Shown: positions 33,850 through 42,338 of the stretch, piece by piece
Layout of the letters: every line of letters begins with the position of its first letter
How positions within the stretch are numbered: the stretch's first letter is position 1
From: Fimbriimonadaceae bacterium
GTDB lineage: Bacteria; Armatimonadota; Fimbriimonadia; Fimbriimonadales; Fimbriimonadaceae
NCBI GenBank assembly: GCA_020847855.1
Contig: JADLBH010000025.1
Location: forward strand, 1-64,000
DNA length: 64,000 bases
Direction: 5' to 3'
Notes under the pieces: generated by a model
Databases searched by the model: none
What the model was told of the DNA's origin: nothing
Seen by the model: only the letters and a program-made list of their open reading frames with translations
Position numbers and translations under genes: made by a program

Positions 33850-34685
33850 CGCCCGGCACCGGTCTTCGCCTTCTCCTCGGTCTTGGGCTTTTCTGCAGCC
33901 CTCTTCTTTCGTTCCTCTTCCTCCTTCTTGCTGAACTCCGCCTCCTGCGCCTGATACTCGGCATCGGAGATCGGCTCCAAGCTTTCGTCCATGGTCTGGG
34001 TGAAGGTGCTGTGGAACTTCATCCCGTCCTGGTCCACGACCGACACGATCTCGGACTTGATGAGCCTGCCGTTCTTGGGGTCGAACCACGCCGTCATCTT
34101 CGTCTTGCCCGAGGTGCCGCTGGGGACGTCAATCACGACCTTCGCGGTCTCCACCCCCGCGACCTTCTCCATTTTCTCCAGCTTGGCTTTTGCGGGTACG
34201 TCCTGCGGGAACGGCTTGTACTCCCAAGTCGAGCCCACCGAGACGGGTTTTTCCGGAAAGAGCCCGTTCAGGGTGTTCGTCAACGGGTCTTGGACGGCGT
34301 CTTGGCGCAGGAACTTACGGCGGGGGTCCACCTGGTATTGCTGGAACTCGATGCCCTTGGCGAGGTACTGGGCGGCGTCCGACTTGCCAAAGCCCTGCCC
34401 GGTCGCGCTCAGAGGCTTGTTCCAGGACTTCACGGTGATCTTCTTCGGCCCAGCTTCCGACACTGTCACGGTCATGGTGCCAGTGACGTCCATCGAGCTG
34501 GGCGCCAAGAGGTGCTTGGGCCAGGTCTTGGGATCCTTGACCCCGGAAGGGTCGCTCTTGGCGGCGAGGACGTATTTGTAGTTCACGGTCGTGCCCGCAG
34601 GGTCGCTATACCGGAAGGTGTACGAGCCCGATTGGCATCCAGCAAGAAGGATCGTGAGCGCACAGAGGAAGGGCGTGGGCCGCAT
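33846..34685 (-). CDS. Putative lipoprotein
   Basis: A 279-residue protein with a signal peptide and lipobox LLAGC (Cys about residue 17). The body is beta-rich, with blocks such as GTMTVTVSEAGPKKITVKSW, VSVGSTWEYKPFP and MTAWFDPKNGRLIKSE that resemble DUF6263-like extracytoplasmic domains (tentative). The last 50 residues are a highly charged Glu/Lys-rich helix (EAEFSKKEEEERKKRAAEK). TATAAT on the minus strand (34694-34699) is eight bases before the ATG. Confidence 0.65.
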   Translation of the reverse strand: MRPTPFLCALTILLAGCQSGSYTFRYSDPAGTTVNYKYVLAAKSDPSGVKDPKTWPKHLLAPSSMDVTGTMTVTVSEAGPKKITVKSWNKPLSATGQGFGKSDAAQYLAKGIEFQQYQVDPRRKFLRQDAVQDPLTNTLNGLFPEKPVSVGSTWEYKPFPQDVPAKAKLEKMEKVAGVETAKVVIDVPSGTSGKTKMTAWFDPKNGRLIKSEIVSVVDQDGMKFHSTFTQTMDESLEPISDAEYQAQEAEFSKKEEEERKKRAAEKPKTEEKAKTGAGR

Positions 34686-34693
34686 CGCCCTTC

Positions 34694-34699
34694 ATTATA
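34694..34699 (-). promoter_or_regulatory. TATAAT hexamer of the lipoprotein-trpA operon
   Basis: Perfect -10 consensus on the minus strand, eight bases before ATG 34685. The leader would be one or two bases, though a GAAGGG purine run lies in it. Confidence 0.5.
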
Positions 34700-34711
34700 G
34701 GCTTGCTTGGC

Positions 34712-35377
34712 TCAGGTGCCCGAGGTCAAAGCGTCTCGGAGCTCCTCCGCCTGCGCTACTGGGACCATGGCGACCACGGTGTCCCCGCCGGCGAAGACGG
34801 TCTCGCCGCTCACGGTCATGCCCGTCCCATCTCGCGAGAGCCAGACCAGGAACGTGTCCGTGGGGAGACTGATCTCCCGCACGGCCTTGCCCACGAAGGG
34901 CGAACGATGACTCAACACGGCCTCGACGACCTCGACGTGACCTTGGTGCAGGGCGCCGACGGGCACGACGTCGTCGGTCTCCAACTGCTGATCTATGAGG
35001 TTGAAGATCAAACGGGTCGCGCTCACGGTGTCGTCAATCCCAAGGTCCTTGAAGACGCTTTCGTGCTCCGGGTCGTTGACTCGGGCTACGACTCGTTCCA
35101 CGTTCCATTTTCCCTTCGCGAGTTGGCTGACGACGAGATTGTCCTCGTCCTCCCCAGTGGCCGCGACCACGACGTCCGCCCTTCCAAACCCGGCCAACTT
35201 CTGAACGTGGAGCTCGCAACCGTCACCGGAGAGGATGTACTGATCCCCGATCGTCTCGGACAACTTCACCGCCTGCCTGGGATCCTTCTCCAGCAGTAGC
35301 ACCTCGTGCCCTCGCGCGATCAGGCGCTTCGTGAGTTGAAACCCGACATTCCCACCTCCCACCACGATCACATACAT
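34712..35377 (-). CDS. TrkA/KtrA-type potassium-transport regulatory protein
   Basis: A 221-residue protein with an RCK N-terminal Rossmann domain (MYVIVVGGGNVGFQLTKRL, ending ATGEDEDNLVVSQLAK) and a C-terminal RCK_C domain (VEVVEAVLSHRSPFVGKAVREISLP, about residues 145-215). Such proteins form the NAD/ATP-binding gating ring of Trk/Ktr potassium channels. No TrkH/KtrB channel gene is in the window. It is the last gene of the ECF-glnD operon and starts two bases after the preceding stop. Confidence 0.88.
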   Translation of the reverse strand: MYVIVVGGGNVGFQLTKRLIARGHEVLLLEKDPRQAVKLSETIGDQYILSGDGCELHVQKLAGFGRADVVVAATGEDEDNLVVSQLAKGKWNVERVVARVNDPEHESVFKDLGIDDTVSATRLIFNLIDQQLETDDVVPVGALHQGHVEVVEAVLSHRSPFVGKAVREISLPTDTFLVWLSRDGTGMTVSGETVFAGGDTVVAMVPVAQAEELRDALTSGT

Positions 35378-35379
35378 GG

Positions 35380-35832
35380 CTAGATCCTCAACTCCTCGAC
35401 AAGGACGTTGTACTCGTTGATCGGGCGGAACGGGGCGTCCACGAGGTGGTCAATGCAGAGCCCTGCGATCAAGGCGCTCGCATTGATGCAGTAGAGCCCC
35501 ATCTCGCGGTAGGCCTCGGCGCGGACCGGGTCGGCCACTTTCACCATCACTTTGCTGACTCGGAAGCGTTTCTTGACGACCTGGGCCGCCATAAGGTTCG
35601 TGTTGTCCCCTCGGGTCATGGCGAGGAACGCGTCGCACTGGGCGACCCCTGCCTTCTCGAGGACGTCCATGTCCAGCCCGTTGCCGATGACGATCTCGGC
35701 CTCTGGCTTCTTGCCCAATCGCCGAAGTGCGTCGGGCGATCTCTCGATCACTGTGACCTCGTGGCCACGCGAGGCCAACATAAGGGTCAGGGCTGCCCCG
35801 CTCCTGCCACATCCCAAGACGACGACTTTCAT
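35380..35832 (-). CDS. TrkA N-domain-only protein
   Basis: A 150-residue RCK_N protein (MKVVVLGCGRSGAALTLMLA, then CDAFLAMTRGDNTNLMAAQV), lacking the RCK_C domain present in its neighbour. The start ATG 35832 overlaps the glnD stop (ATGA). The tail (APFRPINEYNVLVEELRI) is not a truncation by frameshift that I can see. The pair of a full-length and an N-domain-only RCK protein suggests a hetero-oligomeric gating ring for a potassium channel encoded elsewhere. Confidence 0.85.
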   Translation of the reverse strand: MKVVVLGCGRSGAALTLMLASRGHEVTVIERSPDALRRLGKKPEAEIVIGNGLDMDVLEKAGVAQCDAFLAMTRGDNTNLMAAQVVKKRFRVSKVMVKVADPVRAEAYREMGLYCINASALIAGLCIDHLVDAPFRPINEYNVLVEELRI

Positions 35833-38192
35833 CGCGCCGCCGAGGATACCATCGCCTCCTCGATGTCCCGTGCCACTTCGATCCGCTCCAGGCGGGCCCC
35901 TCCGACGCCGTTCAGGTAGAAGCTCGCCGTGCCCAGACCGGCCCATTGGCCGATCCTTGCGGTGAGGATGTTCCATCCGCGCTCGGCGATCAATCGGCTG
36001 AGCCGATAGGGCATTCCCCTTCCTCGTTGGGTCCTCAGCTCCAGGATCGCGGGGTCGCCTTCGGTGAAGGTGTAGCGAAGGATCGGCTCGCGAACGCTGG
36101 GATCCTTGCCTCGCGAGCGCAAGAGGTCCTCGACTTGCACCGCCCCGCCCAACACCTCGGTGAGGGCGGCCCGGAGCTGATGAACGGTCGCGCTGGGCAC
36201 GGGCCTTCCGCCGAAGCTCAGGGTGAAGCGATCCAATAGGATCTTCGGGTCGCCGTCCTTCGTAGCTGCACGGATGTCGTGGAGGCTCACGTCGAAGGCG
36301 TAAAAGACCCCCAAGATCCGGCTGAGGTGCCCCGGTTCGTCCTGGGCGGCCACCGTGACCTGACTCACTTGGACGTCGTGAAAGTGGACGCACTCGATCA
36401 CCGGGCTCCCCTCGGCGGCGGCGAGGACCATCTCGAAGTCCTGGCGAGCTTGGGCGGCACTGGTGGAGACCACATACTGGGCGGGCATCGAGTCCACGAA
36501 GCGGACGATCTCCTCCTCCGGAGCGTCCGTAGTCCCTACGCGGGAGGCGAGCCTTGCCCTTGCATCCTGTACCGAGAGGGCCTGGGTGCGCTCGCCCTGC
36601 ACCAGGTCGAGGGTCCGCCGATAGAGGTCTAGAACGAAGTTCTCCTGCACCGGGGTCCAGATCCCTTCTCCTACGGCGCTCACATCGGCCCAAGTGAGCA
36701 GGGATAGGTTGGCAAGCCGGAGCGGCGTTTTGACTAGGTCGGCGAACGACTGTACGGTCTCGGGCCGCGCTACGTCGCGAGTCCTGACCACCTCCGACAT
36801 GGAGAGGTGCTCCCGCACGAGCCAAGAAACGAGTTCGCTGGTCTCGGGGAGAAGGTCGAGCCGTTCGCAAACTTCGATCGCGATCCGTTCGCCGACGAGG
36901 CTGTGGGGCTCGTTCGGATACAGTTTGCCGACATCGTGCAAGAGTGCCGCGACCACGAGCGGCCGCCTGTCCGAGACCTCCGAGGCGACGTTGGCCAGGA
37001 ACCCGACCCCCGGAACGTTGTCGAGGTTTTCAACGACCCGGAGGGTGTGCTCGAAGACGGTGAAGCTGTGGCTCGCATCCCCCGGATACAGGGTTCGGCA
37101 GGCTGTCAGTTCCGGCAGGAGTTCCTGCAAGAGGCCGCAACGGTCCCACGCGCGGAGGACCGGCGCACCGCCGTCCAGCGAGCGCATCACTTCCCGCCCG
37201 CTCACGGTCGGGCGGAGGGCGGCCTTGATCCGGGGGACACCGATGCCCAGTCGAACCGCCAATGCGACCCCGACGGCGGCCGAGCCTAGCGTAGCCTCGC
37301 GGTCGAACCTGACCGCACCGCGGTGGGCCTCTACGCCGTGCGCTAGCTCGAAGCCCGCATAACGGAGCTCTTCCACGGTCTTCTCGAAGTGCTCGGCGAG
37401 CACCGACATCGCTCCCGCGACCTGCGAACCGAGCTCTGCTGAGCTCACACCCAGCCGATCCGCTACCGACGCCCGCCTGCTGTCGTCCATAACGTCCATA
37501 CACCGCCCTGCCTCCATGTGCAACAGGTTCCGAACGCGGACGAGGAAGTCGTACGCGACCGGGATTGGTGCCTTGCGCTGGCCCAGCGCGATCCTGATCC
37601 ATTGAGCGGCCTGAAACGAGCGTAGTCCCCCTGCCCCTTCCTTGAGGTCGGGCCGGACGAAGTACGGGGTGCCATGCGTCTTGGACTCCTGCGCCTTGCG
37701 CTCGTCCAACTTCTTCAGGACAAACTCAGCCACGGGGATGCTCGCTAGAAGCTGGTCGTGGAGCCCTTGCCACCGGACGCCGGAGCCAGCGAGCGGCCTT
37801 GCGTCCATAAGAGTGGAGATCGAGGTCGAGTCGAGCCCCGCGACATCGTTCTCCGTCACCATCTGGTACCCGATGCGGAGCCCTAGGGCCTCGACCGCTC
37901 CTACCAAGGCTCGGAACAGCGACTTCACCGCCGGACTGGTGTGCGCCAGCTGCTTTTGCTCCGGTATGACCACGAGGTCCACGTCGGACCAAGGGGACAG
38001 CTCACGGCGGCCATAGCCACCGGTGGCGGCGAGGCCCACGTCGGCGAGCACCGGGTGCTCTCCCACCTCGGTTCGGTATGCCTCCAAGATCGCAGCGTCC
38101 ACGAAGTCCGTGTGGGCGGAGCACCATGCGAGGCCCTGCGGGTTCCGGCGCAGTTCGTCGAGATACTCGGTGCGCTCTTTCTTCGGATTCAT
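35829..38192 (-). CDS. glnD: GlnD-type PII uridylyltransferase / uridylyl-removing enzyme
   Basis: A 787-residue protein. The nucleotidyltransferase motif GGYGRRELSPWSDVD is at residues 58-72 (catalytic Asp70/Asp72). An HD hydrolase domain (HTLRVVENL, ALLHDVGK) is at about 375-430. Two C-terminal ACT domains follow (VTVAAQDEPGHLSRILGVFYAF, and an ELRTQRGRGMPYRLSRLIAE segment). GlnD modifies the PII nitrogen sensor according to glutamine. It lies in an operon with an ECF sigma factor and TrkA-type proteins (ATGA overlaps on both sides), not with glnB or other nitrogen genes, so it might serve another signal. Confidence 0.9.
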   Translation of the reverse strand: MNPKKERTEYLDELRRNPQGLAWCSAHTDFVDAAILEAYRTEVGEHPVLADVGLAATGGYGRRELSPWSDVDLVVIPEQKQLAHTSPAVKSLFRALVGAVEALGLRIGYQMVTENDVAGLDSTSISTLMDARPLAGSGVRWQGLHDQLLASIPVAEFVLKKLDERKAQESKTHGTPYFVRPDLKEGAGGLRSFQAAQWIRIALGQRKAPIPVAYDFLVRVRNLLHMEAGRCMDVMDDSRRASVADRLGVSSAELGSQVAGAMSVLAEHFEKTVEELRYAGFELAHGVEAHRGAVRFDREATLGSAAVGVALAVRLGIGVPRIKAALRPTVSGREVMRSLDGGAPVLRAWDRCGLLQELLPELTACRTLYPGDASHSFTVFEHTLRVVENLDNVPGVGFLANVASEVSDRRPLVVAALLHDVGKLYPNEPHSLVGERIAIEVCERLDLLPETSELVSWLVREHLSMSEVVRTRDVARPETVQSFADLVKTPLRLANLSLLTWADVSAVGEGIWTPVQENFVLDLYRRTLDLVQGERTQALSVQDARARLASRVGTTDAPEEEIVRFVDSMPAQYVVSTSAAQARQDFEMVLAAAEGSPVIECVHFHDVQVSQVTVAAQDEPGHLSRILGVFYAFDVSLHDIRAATKDGDPKILLDRFTLSFGGRPVPSATVHQLRAALTEVLGGAVQVEDLLRSRGKDPSVREPILRYTFTEGDPAILELRTQRGRGMPYRLSRLIAERGWNILTARIGQWAGLGTASFYLNGVGGARLERIEVARDIEEAMVSSAAR

Positions 38193-39712
38193 CGAGTCAG
38201 GTAGTAGTTTGGTTCCTTCAAGAACTGCCTGTAGAGGACTTCCGTAAGATTCGTATCAGCGACAACGAGGAACGGGGTGAGCCCGACGGTTGCGCTGAGC
38301 GCCACGACCGCCAGGGCTCCGCCGAACGTCTTCATGACGATGGGAAGGACGGCGATCGCCCGATACCCGCTGAGGAATCCCAAGACGGGAGCGACGAACG
38401 CCACGAGGGAGACTTCGAAGAACAGGGCCTGCTGGATCGCCTCGGGATTCAACCCGGCAGACGAAACCCAAGGCGCGAGCGCGGATCCAGCGGCCGTCCA
38501 CGTCACCATCGCGAGGGGGAACGTCGCCGAGACCAACACTGCGAGCGCCCAGAGCGACGATCTCAGCGCGAACGTCGGAACCACCGGGGTGCCATGCTTC
38601 ACCCGCTCGGGGGTCACGCCAAAGCTGGAGACCACCAGGGCGGCCCACAAGGCCGGAAACGGGAGCCCGCAGGCGGCATAGACACCGACCCCGAGCACCA
38701 CGGCCAAGAACCCGAGGATGGGCACGGGCGGAGGGCGGCTCGGTTCGAATCGCCCGAGGATGATTCCCGCACCCAAGAAGAGCACACCCATCAGTCCCAC
38801 GGTCGCGAGGCCGGTGGGAAGGGCGACGACCAGCACCGAGAGCAAGGTGAACCAGGTGAAGTCCTCCCTCGCTTTCAAGGGATTCACGAACACGTGCCAT
38901 GCGTCGTTCTCGGCGAAGGACGTCGCAGCCCAAACCGCGTCCTCGCCTCGGCCCGAGGCGCTCAGGCGGTCGAAGAGTTCCCCACGCCATCTCGCGATCT
39001 CTCGGGGCTCGTTCCCGGTCCTCACGGGCACGCGGTCAATCATCGCGGCCCCTTCTGCGGCCCCTGCCGAGGTTCTGGCGCCGCCTCGGAGCAACACCCC
39101 GTTTCTAAGCTGGGTTATGCTCGCCTGTGGATCGTCCTGTGCCAGGGGCGCGATCGCAAGGCCGGTACGACCGATGAGGATCGGTAGGGCCTCGCTCCGG
39201 TAGCTCTTGGCTAACGCATAGTGCCAGGCCATCACGCGGCCGCTCTCGTTCTTGAGCCCTTGCAGAAGCGGCCGGAGCCGATCCGTCTCAAAGTCGTCCC
39301 AGCGGAGTCGGTTCCCCGCTCGCCTCCAAGCGTCGAGGACCTGGGCGTCCACCTTGCCTGACTCCCGCCATCGGAACGCGGCCTCGGCCTGGGGCCACAT
39401 GGCGTTGTTCGGGTCTTGGAGGCCCGCCCCGGCCGCGAGGTTGGCGAGCACGGCGGACTTTTCGGGCCCGATCTTCCGTCCCGTGAGCTCGTACTCGGCC
39501 CCGACCTGGAGCCAGAGCGCGGTCTCTGCCAAGGTCTTGGGAGGTTCAAGCTCGGGGATGTTCTGAAAGAGTGCCGGCGTGGTGTCGAGGAATCGGAGGT
39601 AGGCGCTCCGTTCAAGGGAGCCCAGAACCATCGGGCGGGTGACAGGGTGAATCGCAAGCACTACCAACGAGCCCGCAAGCGCGCCGAGGGCGGCGCGCCG
39701 GATCGCCGTCAC
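38189..39712 (-). CDS. Hypothetical polytopic membrane protein
   Basis: A 507-residue protein. An N-terminal signal-anchor helix is followed by a helical extracytoplasmic domain (residues about 30-270, TPR-like spacing, RMRRAGN-type Arg clusters), then about six transmembrane segments (residues about 285-490). No family is recognised. It overlaps the anti-sigma gene upstream and glnD downstream by four bases each, so it is certainly part of this operon. It could be the sensor or a transport protein linked to the sigma-anti-sigma pair. Confidence 0.7.
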   Translation of the reverse strand: MTAIRRAALGALAGSLVVLAIHPVTRPMVLGSLERSAYLRFLDTTPALFQNIPELEPPKTLAETALWLQVGAEYELTGRKIGPEKSAVLANLAAGAGLQDPNNAMWPQAEAAFRWRESGKVDAQVLDAWRRAGNRLRWDDFETDRLRPLLQGLKNESGRVMAWHYALAKSYRSEALPILIGRTGLAIAPLAQDDPQASITQLRNGVLLRGGARTSAGAAEGAAMIDRVPVRTGNEPREIARWRGELFDRLSASGRGEDAVWAATSFAENDAWHVFVNPLKAREDFTWFTLLSVLVVALPTGLATVGLMGVLFLGAGIILGRFEPSRPPPVPILGFLAVVLGVGVYAACGLPFPALWAALVVSSFGVTPERVKHGTPVVPTFALRSSLWALAVLVSATFPLAMVTWTAAGSALAPWVSSAGLNPEAIQQALFFEVSLVAFVAPVLGFLSGYRAIAVLPIVMKTFGGALAVVALSATVGLTPFLVVADTNLTEVLYRQFLKEPNYYLTR

Positions 39713-40134
39713 CGATGGATCGTGAACCCAGAATCAGGGATCACAGGAAGCTCGACGCGACGGGCCTCGCGTCCTTCGAGGACGGCGGGCTTGGGGTCAG
39801 GTCGGAACGCGAGGACCTGGATCAAGGCCAGGGCCGCGATACCGGCCAGGGCCGCGCCCACGAACGCCGGGCTCCAATACGCGAGCGTTCGGGCACCTCG
39901 ATCCAGCCGCACTCGCCGCAAGAGCTTCTCGTCGAAGTCGTGCGAGGCGTCAATGTTGGAAGCGGACGCACGGAGCACGGCTCGCACCTGCAGGTCCGCC
40001 GCCTCGTCGGCCGCACATTCCGGGCACGCCAGCCAATGCTCCTGGAGCCAAGCCTCCTCAAAGGCGCTGAGCGAGGAGATCGCCCGCTTTTGGCGCAGGC
40101 GGCGACACTTGTGGCACGGGTCGTTGAGTATCAC
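39709..40134 (-). CDS. Membrane anti-sigma factor with zinc-finger motif
   Basis: A 141-residue protein. HWLACPECAADEAADLQVRA (residues about 33-52) has the HxxxCxxC signature of zinc-binding anti-sigma domains (ZAS/zf-HC2); an N-terminal CHKC pair precedes it. One transmembrane helix (residues about 86-108) follows. It should hold the ECF sigma factor encoded just upstream, whose stop it overlaps by four bases (ATGA). The short C-terminal periplasmic tail has a Pro-rich segment. Confidence 0.8.
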   Translation of the reverse strand: MILNDPCHKCRRLRQKRAISSLSAFEEAWLQEHWLACPECAADEAADLQVRAVLRASASNIDASHDFDEKLLRRVRLDRGARTLAYWSPAFVGAALAGIAALALIQVLAFRPDPKPAVLEGREARRVELPVIPDSGFTIHR

Positions 40135-40688
40135 GACTCCTTCGTCGCCTCCACCCAGAGGGCCCTGAACCGCTCGCGGGCGGCGTGCAACCGGGATCGA
40201 ACTGTACCGACCGGCACGTTCATCGCGCTCGCGACCTCCTCATAGCTCATCTGTTCCATCTCGCGGAGCACCAGAGTGAGGCGGAGGCACGGCGTGAGCT
40301 GCTCCAAGAGCCGCTCCACGACGACGCGGGTCTCCACGCCCGGCCCTCCCGACGGCTCGGCTCCGTCCACGATGCCGGGCTCGGGCCGCCTCGAACGGAG
40401 CCGATCCATGCAAAGGCGGACACAAATCTTATAGAGGTAGCTGGCAAAGGCCCGGTCGTCCCGCAAGCGGTGAATCTCGCGGAAAGCCTTGATGAAGGCG
40501 TCCTGAGCGACGTCCTCAGCCTCGTGGGAGTCTCGCAGGGCGTTCGCTGCGACACGGATGATCCTTCGGCGGTGCCGGCCGATGATCGCGGTCATCGCCT
40601 CTTCGTCCCCTTCGCGAAGGCGCGCAACGAGCCTGAGCTCGGCCGAGCGCGCTTCCGCGGCTGTGGTCGCGGTCTGGAAACTAGCCAT
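40131..40688 (-). CDS. ECF-type RNA polymerase sigma factor
   Basis: A 185-residue sigma-70 family protein from ATG 40688 (MASFQTATTAAEA). Region 2: IIGRHRRRIIRVAANALRDSHEAEDVAQDAFIKAFREI. Region 4 helix-turn-helix: SYEEVASAMNVPVGTVRSRLHAARERFRAL. TACAAT (minus strand, plus 40702-40707) lies 13 bases before this ATG with an AGAGG site between, which is why I prefer it over the upstream ATG 40703. It is the first gene of the sigma/anti-sigma/membrane/glnD/TrkA operon. Confidence 0.85.
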   Translation of the reverse strand: MASFQTATTAAEARSAELRLVARLREGDEEAMTAIIGRHRRRIIRVAANALRDSHEAEDVAQDAFIKAFREIHRLRDDRAFASYLYKICVRLCMDRLRSRRPEPGIVDGAEPSGGPGVETRVVVERLLEQLTPCLRLTLVLREMEQMSYEEVASAMNVPVGTVRSRLHAARERFRALWVEATKES

Positions 40689-40701
40689 CGCCTCTGGGCC
40701 C

Positions 40702-40707
40702 ATTGTA
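40702..40707 (-). promoter_or_regulatory. -10-like hexamer of the ECF-glnD operon
   Basis: TACAAT on the minus strand, 13 bases before ATG 40688. The divergent LptD-like gene starts on the other side. Confidence 0.4.
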
Positions 40708-40756
40708 CTACAGACGCATGCGCGAAGTCGCGAGTTCGCACGGTAACTTGGGGCGA

Positions 40757-42274
40757 ATGCTCCCTGGCCCCTATGTTCCGGCAAAGTTGCCGGCCCCTGC
40801 GGTCGAGGCACCCATCCGGCAGCAAGCCAAGCTCGACGAGACCCTCACCGTCGAGTACATGGAGGCTGCATTCGACTCGGCCGCGAACGTATGGACCTTC
40901 AGCGGCGGGGTCAAGGCCAAGTACGGCCCGACCGTGCTGACCGCTCCCCGACTCGTGATTGACATGACGAACGGCAAGGGGACATCGGAGGGTGGGGTCG
41001 AAGTGACCGATCCCGAGGGCTCGTTGCACTGCGAGGTCTTCGAGTTCCGCTGGCGCGAGAAGACCGGGCACGCCACGGGCGCGACGATCCAGATTGATCA
41101 GAACCGCTTTCTGGCGCGGGAGGTGAGCGTCGAACCGGGCTTGTGGGAGCTCCAGGACGTGAGGGCCGCCTTCACCCGCACCGGAGAGTCCAACGTGTGG
41201 CTCCAGGCATCGAGCGTGACGATCCGACCAGGGATAGACGGGGTCGCCCGGCACGTGTACCTGGAGGCGTTAGGAAAGAAGATCGGGCCGATCCCTCGCG
41301 TGGCCTTCCAGCTCCGGAAGCGCATCAAGGGGCTCGGCCTCCCGTCCATCACGAACCGGCGCGGCGTCGGCGTCGGCGTCACATGGGACGCTGGAATCCC
41401 CCTGGGCGACCATGGCGTGGCGAACGTGTTTTGGGAGACGTTCCCGCGACAGTCCCCAGGTTATGGCCTCGGCCTCGCCTTCAGCCCGCTCGATCCCGGC
41501 ACCCCGAACCCGATTAGTCCAACCAGCGACTTGGGAGAGCGCTTTTCCGAAGGCTGGTTCGACAGCGTCACGGTCGCCCGGCCCGAGGACGAGGAGCGGG
41601 ATCTGCGTAACCCACGGCTGAGCTATGGCGTCGGATCGTTCTGGAACCGAGGCACCGTGGCTCGGAGCCCGGACGCCACCGATGTCAGCAAGCGGATTGA
41701 CCTCGTCTATGAGATCGGGGGGAACGCAGGAGGGTTCGGGTATGTCGCCCGAACCGCCCTCCAGAGCGTCCGGCCTGACTCCGCGACCCCCTTTCGCGAG
41801 AGGGCCTTGGTCGGCGGCACGCTCTCACTCCCCCCCCTTAGCTTCGGCGACGACTTGGCGGTGCGCTCGCGGGTGGATCTGTTCGGCACCGGGAGCCGGT
41901 TCGGCGCCTTTGGCTTCGCACGGGCGGAGGCAGGCCTGGTGTACTGCCCGAACCGTGATTTCGCGATGGGAGCGGCCTATGTGGCTGGTGGCGAGGCGGG
42001 GAGGGCCGACTTCGGCTATGACCGGCTGGGCTCGAAGTCCGCAGTCCATCTCCGGGCCGACTACAGCCGAGGGCCCTACACGTTCCGGTACCTCGCCAAG
42101 TACGACACGGCGACCCGGCTCTGGTACGACCGTGAGTTCGAGCTTGCGATCGTGGCCGGGCCCTTCGAGCCGTTCCTCCAAGTGCGCCAGTTCCCGAGCG
42201 AGACGAGGCTGGGGGTCCGGTTCCGGATTGACGGCCTGCGCGACCGGATCCAGCAGCGCAAGCAGGACCGCTAG
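40757..42274 (+). CDS. LptD/OstA-like outer-membrane assembly protein
   Basis: About 505 residues. The N-terminal OstA/LptA-like domain (AAFDSAANVWTFSGGVKAKYG, VIDMTNGKGTSEGGVEVTDPEG) is a beta-jellyroll that carries LPS in LptA, LptC and LptD. The remaining 350 residues show alternating beta-strand segments (GVGVTWDAGIPL, GYGLGLAFSPLD, HLRADYSRGPYTFRYLAKYD) and end in a strand, as in an outer-membrane barrel. Start uncertain: ATG 40757 has TAACTT seven bases before it, but ATG 40718 and TTG 40703 are in frame. None gives a clear signal peptide, which is odd for an outer-membrane protein. Confidence 0.7.
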   Translation: MLPGPYVPAKLPAPAVEAPIRQQAKLDETLTVEYMEAAFDSAANVWTFSGGVKAKYGPTVLTAPRLVIDMTNGKGTSEGGVEVTDPEGSLHCEVFEFRWREKTGHATGATIQIDQNRFLAREVSVEPGLWELQDVRAAFTRTGESNVWLQASSVTIRPGIDGVARHVYLEALGKKIGPIPRVAFQLRKRIKGLGLPSITNRRGVGVGVTWDAGIPLGDHGVANVFWETFPRQSPGYGLGLAFSPLDPGTPNPISPTSDLGERFSEGWFDSVTVARPEDEERDLRNPRLSYGVGSFWNRGTVARSPDATDVSKRIDLVYEIGGNAGGFGYVARTALQSVRPDSATPFRERALVGGTLSLPPLSFGDDLAVRSRVDLFGTGSRFGAFGFARAEAGLVYCPNRDFAMGAAYVAGGEAGRADFGYDRLGSKSAVHLRADYSRGPYTFRYLAKYDTATRLWYDREFELAIVAGPFEPFLQVRQFPSETRLGVRFRIDGLRDRIQQRKQDR

Positions 42275-42338
42275 CCAGGCACTACAGAGCGCTGAGGCGT
42301 CCCGTGCTGGCGCACCGAGCCAGGTAACTTCCCTACCG

